Source of the DNA: UBA6022 sp049295575
Lineage (GTDB): Bacteria; Patescibacteriota; Saccharimonadia; Saccharimonadales; Saccharimonadaceae
Reading direction: 5' to 3'
Assembly: GCA_049295575.1 (NCBI GenBank)
Contig: JBAQQX010000002.1
Span: 1-64,000 of the forward strand
Length of the DNA: 64,000 nt
The position numbers were made by a program, and so were the translations under genes. The notes under the pieces were generated by a model that did not search any database, was not told the DNA's origin, and saw only the letters and a list, made by a program, of their open reading frames with translations. Positions 58,459 to 64,000 of the stretch are shown one piece after another (the stretch's first letter is position 1; each line of letters starts with the position of its first letter).

Positions 58459-58992
58459 ATGACAAAACATGAACAAGCAACTCGGCTAGACTTTGACGGC
58501 CAACGCGATGGAGAGCAACTTTTATTTGTTTTTCGTCGACACATCATTGCCATGCGCAAAGGTTTTTATTTGCTGCTTGTTCCTTTTATGATATCCGCTG
58601 TTCCGCCACTTATCTGGCAAACAAACCTTGAACTTTTCTTATTGCCGATTGCCGGCTTACTGCTCGGACTCATTCTATTCTCATACCATTTTCTTATGTG
58701 GTACTTTACGATGTACATCGTGACCGATCAGCGCATCCGCCAGATTACTCAAAAAGGATTCTTCGGAAAGGACGTTATCGAGCTGCGGCTGTCAAAGATC
58801 CAAAACATAAGCTATAATATACCAGGGTTCAGTGGTGAGTTATTTGGCTTTGGCACTATCGTAATACAGACTTTTGTCGGCGATTTGGTGATCAATAAAG
58901 TGGAACATCCTGATAAGATTTATAACCAGCTGCAAGATGCTGTCAGTGCAGCGTCGGCTGATCGAGGAGATTATGAAGAAACTATCGCTTAA
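58459..58992 (+). CDS. Bacterial PH-domain membrane protein
   Basis: The 177-residue protein has two membrane helices (about 35-55 and 60-82) followed by a bPH2-type domain (YIVTDQRIRQITQKGFFGKD, IELRLSKIQNISYNIPG, FGFGTIVIQTFVGD). Such proteins are membrane-associated; their ligand is usually unknown. The ATG lies 9 nt after the CCA of tRNA-Arg with no promoter between, and its end overlaps the foldase gene by 20 nt. Confidence 0.85.
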   Translation: MTKHEQATRLDFDGQRDGEQLLFVFRRHIIAMRKGFYLLLVPFMISAVPPLIWQTNLELFLLPIAGLLLGLILFSYHFLMWYFTMYIVTDQRIRQITQKGFFGKDVIELRLSKIQNISYNIPGFSGELFGFGTIVIQTFVGDLVINKVEHPDKIYNQLQDAVSAASADRGDYEETIA

Positions 58993-60067
58993 ATTGCGTA
59001 AAAAAACAGTTCAGCAGCCATCATCGCGTATTACGAATGAAACGGTTGCTGAGCATCGTGAACGTATCCTAGCTGGGGGTCGCCGGTTCAAGTACCCAAT
59101 GCAGTACGCGCGCCACCGACTGGTATTTAATACAATTATCATCAGCTTCATTGCGCTACTGCTGATTGTTGGTATTGGCTGGCAGCAGCTATATGTAGCG
59201 CAGAATACCGGTACGTTCTTTTATCGCGTAACCAAGGCGCTGCCACTTCCTGTAGCGTCAGTTGACGGTGAGCCGGTTCGTTACAATGACTATTTAATGC
59301 AGTATCGTTTCAATATGCATTATCTTCAACAAAAAGATAAACTAAACCTATCTAGCGTAAGTGGTAAGCAGCAGGTTATATACCATAAGAATCAGGCGAT
59401 GGATAAAGCGATTGCCTACGCCTATGCGTCAAAGTTAGCGCGCGAGAATAACATCTCACTGACAGAAGACCAGATCAATAGTCTGATCGAGAAGCAGCGT
59501 CATGTTGGCGATGTTACTGTCTCAAAGGAAGCCTATGATGCTGTCATTTTGGATCACTACGACTGGACACCCGATGAGTACGAACACGAACTAACTAATC
59601 AGCTTCTTCTTCAGGAGGTGACCTATAAAATCGACCAAACGGCTAACAAGAAAAAAGACGCTGTTGCACTTGCTGTGAAAGACCCTCAAGCTGATTTCGA
59701 TAAGATTGCCGAGGCCCAGGGGGGTAAAGGCGTTGAAAAAGTGACCGTAGGAACATCAGGCCTCGTCCCGAAGAGTAATCGAGACGGTGGTCTTAGCGAG
59801 GTGGCTAGTAAATTAACCAAGGGGCAGATATCTGGTCCGATCAAGCCAATGGCGGGGCTTGGTAAGCCTATCGCTGGCGATGGTTTTTACTTCGTCAAAT
59901 TATTGGACGTCAATGACACGCAGTTGAACTATAGCTTCATCCGTATTCCTGTTACGGAATTTATAAATAAACTGAAGACCATAAAAGAGCAGGGTAAAGT
60001 GCATAATTATATTACTCTACCCGCTGTTGATACAAGCGCCCAGGGCGGCAGTCAGATAGGGGAGTAA
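58973..60067 (+). CDS. SurA/PrsA-like peptidyl-prolyl isomerase
   Basis: The 364-residue protein has a basic cytoplasmic head, one membrane helix (about 58-80) and an extracellular SurA_N-like helical domain (about 95-225). A parvulin-type domain follows, recognisable by DPQADFDKIAEAQGGKG and PKSNRDGGLSEVASKLTKGQ. It should assist folding of exported proteins, such as pilins and surface proteins. GAGGAG lies 5-10 nt before the ATG at 58973. Confidence 0.85.
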   Translation: MKKLSLKLRKKTVQQPSSRITNETVAEHRERILAGGRRFKYPMQYARHRLVFNTIIISFIALLLIVGIGWQQLYVAQNTGTFFYRVTKALPLPVASVDGEPVRYNDYLMQYRFNMHYLQQKDKLNLSSVSGKQQVIYHKNQAMDKAIAYAYASKLARENNISLTEDQINSLIEKQRHVGDVTVSKEAYDAVILDHYDWTPDEYEHELTNQLLLQEVTYKIDQTANKKKDAVALAVKDPQADFDKIAEAQGGKGVEKVTVGTSGLVPKSNRDGGLSEVASKLTKGQISGPIKPMAGLGKPIAGDGFYFVKLLDVNDTQLNYSFIRIPVTEFINKLKTIKEQGKVHNYITLPAVDTSAQGGSQIGE

Positions 60068-60069
60068 AT

Positions 60070-60666
60070 ATGTACCAGTTACCTAAATTATCATATGCTT
60101 ATGATTCACTTGGCAATTACATTAGTAAAGATATTATGCAGCTGCATCACGCCAAGCATCATCAAGCCTACGTGGATAAGCTCAACGCAGCTATCGATCA
60201 GGCTCCGGCTCTTCGCGAGCGACCACTCGAAAGTTTACTAACCGATCTTGATTCGCTACCTGATGCGATTCGTACAGCAGTACGTAATCATGGGGGTGGT
60301 CACTATAACCACAGTCTTTTTTGGCAGTGGATGTCACCTGACGGTGGAGGTGAGCCGAGCGGCGAGTTGGCTACGGCCCTTACTGATCGATATGGTAGCT
60401 TTCAGAGTTTTGTTGATGAATTTACGACAAAATCACTTGGTGTGTTTGGTAGCGGTTGGGCATGGTTACAGCCAGATATGGAGATTATCACCACAGCTAA
60501 CCAAGATACACCGATTATGCAAGGTCTTGATGCGCCGCTACTTGGGCTGGATGTTTGGGAGCATGCGTATTATCTTGATTATAAAAATAAACGTGACGAT
60601 TATGTTAATGCGTGGTGGAACGTCGTTGACTGGACTAGAGTTAGCGACCGATTTGACGCTAAATAG
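60070..60666 (+). CDS. sodA: Superoxide dismutase, Mn/Fe type
   Basis: The 198-residue enzyme has metal ligands in QLHHAKHHQAYVDKL, GGGHYNHSLFWQWM and DVWEHAYYLDY. The residues TTANQDTPIM carry Gln where the manganese form has it, rather than the Ala of the iron form, so manganese use is likely. It begins 2 nt after the foldase stop and shares its transcript. It protects an epibiont that lives on aerobic or microaerobic hosts. Confidence 0.95.
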   Translation: MYQLPKLSYAYDSLGNYISKDIMQLHHAKHHQAYVDKLNAAIDQAPALRERPLESLLTDLDSLPDAIRTAVRNHGGGHYNHSLFWQWMSPDGGGEPSGELATALTDRYGSFQSFVDEFTTKSLGVFGSGWAWLQPDMEIITTANQDTPIMQGLDAPLLGLDVWEHAYYLDYKNKRDDYVNAWWNVVDWTRVSDRFDAK

Positions 60667-60679
60667 TACGAAGAGCAAT

Positions 60680-60706
60680 AAAAGACCGTCATCTGGCGGT
60701 TCTTTT
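60680..60706 (+). terminator. Terminator of sodA
   Basis: AAAAGACCG pairs with CGGTTCTTTT (a bulged stem) and ends in T residues. Confidence 0.7.
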
Positions 60707-60786
60707 ATTTACGGATCGCCGTTATCGCTTGTGTCGTGGTAGCAAGTTTATTTGTTGAGAAAATGATGGCGCAGTAAGCTGTACTA

Positions 60787-60820
60787 AGAAAAAAGACTAT
60801 CGATTGATAGTCTTTTTTCT
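60787..60820. terminator. Bidirectional terminator, mainly for tRNA-Asp
   Basis: AGAAAAAAGACTATC pairs with GATAGTCTTTTTTCT around ATT/GATT. It directly follows tRNA-Asp on the minus strand. The 80 nt between the sodA terminator and this one hold no gene that I can support. Confidence 0.88.
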
Positions 60821-60821
60821 A

Positions 60822-60897
60822 TGGCGCGCTCGACCGGATTTGAACCGGCGATCTCCTCCGTGACAGGGAGGCGTGATAACCCCTTCACTACGAGCGC
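60822..60897 (-). tRNA. tRNA-Asp (anticodon GTC)
   Basis: On the minus strand acceptor GCGCTCG pairs with CGAGCGC, the D arm is GTGA/TCAC, the anticodon stem CCTCC/GGAGG encloses CTGTCAC (anticodon GTC), and the T arm is GCCGG-TTCAAAT-CCGGT. G73 is followed by an encoded CCA (60824-60822). Confidence 0.95.
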
Positions 60898-60978
60898 ATA
60901 TCACGTTAACCTTCGTATGATAGCAGTTTTTGGCCTCTGTTGCAACACTCTGTGGCCATTTATTTTCGCGTACTAGGG

Positions 60979-60987
60979 TGATATAAT
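60979..60987 (+). promoter_or_regulatory. Extended -10 of tRNA-Thr
   Basis: TGATATAAT lies 17 nt before the mature tRNA. Confidence 0.75.
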
Positions 60988-61004
60988 AACGAAGATGCAT
61001 GTAC

Positions 61005-61080
61005 GCCGCTGTAGCTCAGCTGGTAGAGCGGCGCTTTCGTAAAGCGTAGGTCACCGGTTCAAATCCGGTCAGCGGCTCCA
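61005..61080 (+). tRNA. tRNA-Thr (anticodon CGT)
   Basis: Acceptor GCCGCTG pairs with CAGCGGC, D stem GCTC/GAGC, anticodon stem GCGCT/AGCGT around TTCGTAA (anticodon CGT, reads ACG), T arm ACCGG-TTCAAAT-CCGGT. CCA is encoded at the end. Confidence 0.95.
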
Positions 61081-61131
61081 TGAGCAGGGCGCAAGATATA
61101 AAACACAAGTGGGGTTTCTAGGAAATTATTT

Positions 61132-61509
61132 ATGAAATTACGAACTCTCGATGCGGTTAAACTAATCTTAGCAGACAGGGTTGTTGCAATCCTGCTCGGC
61201 GCCTTTTTGCTGCTTGTTGTGGCTTTTTGTATATCGATTGCGGTATCTCTTCGTCCAAGCGAGCTTCAAGTCGTGACGCACTATACAGCCTTTGGTATTA
61301 CTAATTTTTATCGCGATAAGTGGTTCTACTTCTTGAATTTTATAGCCTTTGGCGTTGTGGTTGGCGTACTTCATGCATGCGTAGTGGCGAAACTCTACAA
61401 GGAGAAAGACCGTAGCTTTGCAATCGGCTTTACGTGGCTAGGAATTGTTACAGTACTTATCGCATGGGTGCTTGCTCACTCTGTACTACAGGTGGCGTCG
61501 TTGTCATAA
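61132..61509 (+). CDS. Small membrane protein
   Basis: I do not recognise the family. The 125-residue protein has three membrane helices (about 17-38, 65-83 and 97-118) and short loops with LRPSELQVVTHYTAFGIT and YRDKWFYFL. TAGGAAA lies before the ATG. It directly precedes the glycosyltransferase gene (2 nt gap) and may be its partner. It lies 51 nt after tRNA-Thr. Confidence 0.7.
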   Translation: MKLRTLDAVKLILADRVVAILLGAFLLLVVAFCISIAVSLRPSELQVVTHYTAFGITNFYRDKWFYFLNFIAFGVVVGVLHACVVAKLYKEKDRSFAIGFTWLGIVTVLIAWVLAHSVLQVASLS

Positions 61510-61511
61510 TC

Positions 61512-63188
61512 ATGATTAATCTTGAAATTCCTCTCGGCAAGCGAACACCTCTATATCGATTTTTTGAAATGCTGCCAGCGCTTTTAAGCTATGGTGCATT
61601 TATTCTTCTGTTTGTTCTCTCGTTCTTTAGTCCATTACTTGCTGCGATCTATTTAATGCTCATTATTACCACGGTGCTCGTTAAGGCTGCTGGTATTGCT
61701 GTCCATATGATAAGCGGGCAGCGACGACTTGAGGGCGCCCAGAAGTTAGATTGGTCAAAGCGTCTTAAGGAGCTTGAGGATCCACGTGCATCATATGCTA
61801 AGGATCATCATGTTGCTTCTGATGAGTTCGGATATGAGGCCCATCGCGAGAACCTTCGCCTTATGGCTGCGGCTGAGGACGGTAATTTTCCGCGACCTTC
61901 GGAACTATATAATGCAGTTATTATTGCTGCCTATAACGAAAGCTATGAAGTGCTTGAGCCGACAATCCAGTCTGTTGCTGATACGCACTACAATAATAAG
62001 CAGCTAATCTTGGTTCTTGCCTATGAAAAACGTGGCGGTGCCGGCATGAAGGCAACTGCAAAGGCGCTTCACAAGAAGTTTGGCAAAACATTCAAAGCGT
62101 TTCATTTAGTCGAGCATCCTAAGGATCTTCCAAATGAGGTCGTAGGCAAGGGTGGTAATATTACGTATGCTGGCAAATGGCTGCAGGGATGGATCGAAGC
62201 CCAGAATATTCCATATAAAGACGTTATTGTAACGACACTCGATAGTGACAACCGTCCACACCAAACTTATTTCGACTACGTCACCTATGAATATATTGTT
62301 CACGAAGATCGCAAGCATCTATCATACCAGCCAGTTTCACTCTTTCTTAATAATATTTGGGACGCACCTGCGCCGATGCGCGTAGTTGCGACGGGTAACT
62401 CATTTTGGAACATTATTAGTTCAATGCGCCCTCATACGCTTCGTAACTTTGCATCCCACTCTCAGCCACTCGATGCGCTTGTGGAGATGGACTTCTGGAG
62501 TACTCGCACGATCGTAGAGGACGGACATCAGTATTGGCGCAGTTACTTCCACTTCGGTGGAAACTATAATGTAACGCCAATTTATGTGCCGATCTATCAG
62601 GATGCGGTCTTGTCAGACACCTACGCCCGTACACTTAAGGCACAATTCGTGCAGCTACGTCGCTGGGCATATGGGGCATCCGATGTCGCCTATGTCGCGA
62701 CTCGTGTCTTGCCGGCGAATCGCAATGTGCCGTTCTGGTCGGGCTTCGTACGCTTGGTGCGACTGATTGATGGACACCTGACGCTTGCTTCGATCTCACT
62801 TTTAGTCGCCTTTGGGGGCTGGGTGCCGTTGTTTATAAATAGTGAAGCAGCGCACAGTATTGCTGCTCATCAGCTACCTGATGTTGTTAGTATCATGCAG
62901 CGCGTTGCGTTACTTGGTCTTGTGGTGACTATATTCTTGTCATTTAAGATGTTGCCTCCGCGGCCAGCTCGCTACAAGCGTCACCGTACTGTTGGCATGA
63001 TCCTGCAGTGGGTACTAATGCCTGTAACGGCAATTGTCTACAGTACCGCTTCTGCGCTGTATTCTCAGACACGTCTGCTATTTGGTCGCTACCTTGATCG
63101 ATTTGATGTCACCGAGAAGGCTACTGCCGATTCCGTGGCGCGCGCGAAACAAGCGAAGGTCTCCCGCGCTTCTTTATTGAAGAAATAA
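61512..63188 (+). CDS. Membrane family 2 glycosyltransferase
   Basis: The 558-residue protein has two N-terminal membrane helices, a GT-A catalytic domain (AVIIAAYNESYEVLEPTI, TTLDSDNRPHQTYF with DxD, MDFWSTRTIVEDGHQY with ED, and QLRRWAYGASD as the Q/RxxRW-type motif) and four C-terminal helices. This is the cellulose-synthase/hyaluronan-synthase-like plan, so it probably makes or exports a polysaccharide. Its last 68 nt overlap the 3' end of the nrdR-like gene on the other strand. Confidence 0.88.
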   Translation: MINLEIPLGKRTPLYRFFEMLPALLSYGAFILLFVLSFFSPLLAAIYLMLIITTVLVKAAGIAVHMISGQRRLEGAQKLDWSKRLKELEDPRASYAKDHHVASDEFGYEAHRENLRLMAAAEDGNFPRPSELYNAVIIAAYNESYEVLEPTIQSVADTHYNNKQLILVLAYEKRGGAGMKATAKALHKKFGKTFKAFHLVEHPKDLPNEVVGKGGNITYAGKWLQGWIEAQNIPYKDVIVTTLDSDNRPHQTYFDYVTYEYIVHEDRKHLSYQPVSLFLNNIWDAPAPMRVVATGNSFWNIISSMRPHTLRNFASHSQPLDALVEMDFWSTRTIVEDGHQYWRSYFHFGGNYNVTPIYVPIYQDAVLSDTYARTLKAQFVQLRRWAYGASDVAYVATRVLPANRNVPFWSGFVRLVRLIDGHLTLASISLLVAFGGWVPLFINSEAAHSIAAHQLPDVVSIMQRVALLGLVVTIFLSFKMLPPRPARYKRHRTVGMILQWVLMPVTAIVYSTASALYSQTRLLFGRYLDRFDVTEKATADSVARAKQAKVSRASLLKK

Positions 63189-63588
63189 GCTGGTGTTGCG
63201 CCGCATACTGCATGGCGGCTAGTTCATCATATTGCTTGAGTACTTGGTGGGCTACTGCTTCAATGTCCTCGGGTGTAACGATTTTTAACTGGGTAGATAA
63301 GGTATCTTCGACCGTCTGCGCCAGTGCGAGCGAGCTATACTCTGCCTCGTCCGGAGCGTGATGAAAGGCCTTAGAGATACTAATCGTCAGTTTCCCTAGG
63401 TTAAATACATCTTCACTGCCATCGCTAAGTGTAATCGGCTTATTGTCAGATAATGACGGTCGCTCGTGAGTTGTAAATACAGCTCCGCACTTACTGCAAC
63501 TACGCCGTCGCCATACCGACGGTCTTTTTTTATGTGGTCGCGAGTTAGCAACGGCCGTTGAAGAGTGAAAACAATTTATGCAAAACAT
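63121..63588 (-). CDS. nrdR: NrdR-like regulator
   Basis: NrdR represses ribonucleotide reductase genes. The 155-residue protein has the zinc ribbon FCINCFHSSTAVANSRP and SCSKCGAVFTTHERPSL, with both CxxC pairs, followed by a shortened ATP-cone-like domain (VFNLGKLTISISKAFHHAP, IEAVAHQVLKQYDELAAMQY). The ATP-cone motifs are weaker than in classical NrdR. A site matching the NrdR-box core lies just upstream of its start. Its 3' end overlaps the glycosyltransferase gene. Confidence 0.85.
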   Translation of the reverse strand: MFCINCFHSSTAVANSRPHKKRPSVWRRRSCSKCGAVFTTHERPSLSDNKPITLSDGSEDVFNLGKLTISISKAFHHAPDEAEYSSLALAQTVEDTLSTQLKIVTPEDIEAVAHQVLKQYDELAAMQYAAQHQLISSIKKRGRPSLVSRAPRNRQ

Positions 63589-63590
63589 GT

Positions 63591-63600
63591 CTATATATTG
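63591..63600. promoter_or_regulatory. NrdR-box-like site at the nrdR start
   Basis: CTATATATTG matches the core CwATATnTwG of the NrdR box. The flanks ATGT and ACAT are symmetric but do not match the usual ACA...TGT. It lies 3 nt before the nrdR start codon. Confidence 0.45.
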
Positions 63601-63650
63601 ACATACCGCGAGATAAAAAGCTAGTGGATAACCTGCGAGACAGTGGGGAT

Positions 63651-63677
63651 AAAAAATCCCTCAGGATAACCCGAGGG
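63651..63677 (-). terminator. Terminator of the 39-residue gene
   Basis: On the minus strand CCCTC pairs with GAGGG (with further GG/CC pairing inside) and is followed by ATTTTTT. Confidence 0.7.
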
Positions 63678-63707
63678 GGTGAAAATGGCAGTAGTGATAG
63701 ACAACTA

Positions 63708-63827
63708 CTAATTCGTATGTGTACGATTTTTAATTGCTTGTTTGGCTTCTTGCCATGTAACGTCGTACTCAAAACTAAGCTTGAAGACTTCTAGTGATGA
63801 TGGCTTTGTTGTATGGTCTTTTGACAT
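63708..63827 (-). CDS. 39-residue protein of unknown function
   Basis: A short frame starts at ATG 63827 and stops at 63708 on the minus strand; the product opens MSKDHTTKPSSLEVFKLSFE and is charged and soluble, with a possible amphipathic helix near TWQEAKQAIKN. TGCTATTAT ends 6 nt before the ATG, the exact leaderless spacing seen elsewhere, and a terminator follows. I do not recognise the family. The stretch 63589-63983 otherwise holds only the NrdR-box-like site, the palindrome at 63883 and the promoter at its end. Confidence 0.6.
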   Translation of the reverse strand: MSKDHTTKPSSLEVFKLSFEYDVTWQEAKQAIKNRTHTN

Positions 63828-63833
63828 GCATTT

Positions 63834-63842
63834 ATAATAGCA
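63834..63842 (-). promoter_or_regulatory. Extended -10 of the 39-residue gene
   Basis: On the minus strand TGCTATTAT ends 6 nt before ATG 63827. Confidence 0.65.
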
Positions 63843-63882
63843 TAAGGAGTATAAAAAGTCAATGACCAGGCATGCATAGTGC

Positions 63883-63900
63883 TATACCATGTATGGTATA
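63883..63900. promoter_or_regulatory. Operator-like inverted repeat
   Basis: TATACCAT-GT-ATGGTATA is a perfect 8-bp inverted repeat with a 2-nt centre, between two divergent genes. It looks like a dimer-binding operator. Confidence 0.6.
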
Positions 63901-63968
63901 TTATTTCGATTTTCTCTATTTTACTCTAGTGGAAAACTTTTGAGCACTGGGGACAACCATAAGGATCA

Positions 63969-63977
63969 TGCTATACT
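63969..63977 (+). promoter_or_regulatory. Extended -10 of the last gene, leaderless spacing
   Basis: TGCTATACT is followed by 6 nt and ATG 63984. Confidence 0.75.
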
Positions 63978-63983
63978 GAGCCC

Positions 63984-64000
63984 ATGAAAATAATTGAAAT
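63984..64000 (+). CDS. Start of a gene cut by the window edge
   Basis: Only the first codons (MKIIE) are visible. The promoter 6 nt upstream makes this a probable leaderless gene start. The product cannot be told. Confidence 0.55.

Noticed and set aside
63623..63669. Three TTATCC motifs as a replication origin
   Set aside because: They are imperfect DnaA boxes, and no dnaA, dnaN or AT-rich unwinding region is nearby.
63545..63794. Overlapping frames on both strands upstream of nrdR
   Set aside because: They have no promoter or Shine-Dalgarno and cross the terminator and the better supported 39-residue gene.
1..64000. TGA recoded as glycine
   Set aside because: TGA ends orn, mutM, pilM and other genes at the family's normal length.
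1..64000. CRISPR array or insertion sequence
   Set aside because: No spaced direct repeats or transposase genes were seen; the only recombinase is Xer-like.

Overview
The window reads as a slice of a Candidatus Saccharibacteria (TM7, Patescibacteria/CPR) chromosome. The evidence is indirect: very tight packing, housekeeping genes of CPR type (RNase J, a small HolA, S20 with a basic tail, SurA-like foldase, SemiSWEET), a complete monoderm type IV pilus machine without secretin genes, many pilins with a near-identical N terminus, a sortase, and a WhiB regulator otherwise typical of Actinobacteria, the usual hosts of these epibionts. TGA is used as an ordinary stop codon, so the Gracilibacteria/Absconditabacteria code does not apply. 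No 16S gene is present, so the phylum call is an inference.

Layout. 1-5.4 kb: mscL, msrB, orn, a YjbR protein, a membrane protein, then primase dnaG overlapping rpoD. 5.4-14.2 kb: a pilin and a small kinase on the minus strand, whiB, polA-dut, a HAD protein with mutM and a DUF2207 protein, and holA. 14.2-24.7 kb: rpsT, a degenerate DHH protein with a proline-rich tail, a PIG-L deacetylase divergent from truB, rpsO, an ABC exporter, ASCH and Nudix proteins, a pilin fused to a LamG lectin-like domain, an FBP zinc-finger protein and pnp behind a strongly folded leader. 24.7-31.4 kb: a 35-residue peptide gene, an Erm/KsgA-type methyltransferase, a family 4 uracil-DNA glycosylase, RNase J, SemiSWEET and ftsK. 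31.4-33.5 kb: four tandem pilin genes. 33.5-41.3 kb: rpsF-ssb-rpsR, efp, a cell-wall serine hydrolase with tlyA, a sortase, ychF, and a GC-rich gene for a sortase-anchored surface protein flanked by a 16-bp inverted repeat. 41.3-56.0 kb: a large secreted protein and the pilus locus pilMNO-x-BTC, pilA, pilD and four minor pilins. 56.0-64.0 kb: a Xer recombinase, uppP, ndk, tRNA-Arg followed by a PH-domain and a foldase gene, sod, tRNA-Asp, tRNA-Thr, a membrane glycosyltransferase, nrdR, a 39-residue gene and the start of one more gene.

Two themes run through the window. First, many genes have no leader: a TATAAT-like hexamer (often TGn-extended) sits 6 or 7 nt before the ATG, putting the first transcribed base on or next to the start codon. 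Genes inside operons instead overlap the previous stop (ATGA, TAATG) or have a Shine-Dalgarno. Second, several enzymes have shed metal-binding residues: the primase zinc finger, the iron-sulfur cysteines of the uracil-DNA glycosylase and the tetracysteine site of PilB, while MsrB, MutM, PilD, NrdR, FBP and WhiB keep theirs. The surface gene set (lectin-like pilin, tandem pilins, pilus motor with PilT, sortase and its likely substrate, large secreted protein) fits a lifestyle of attachment to a host cell.
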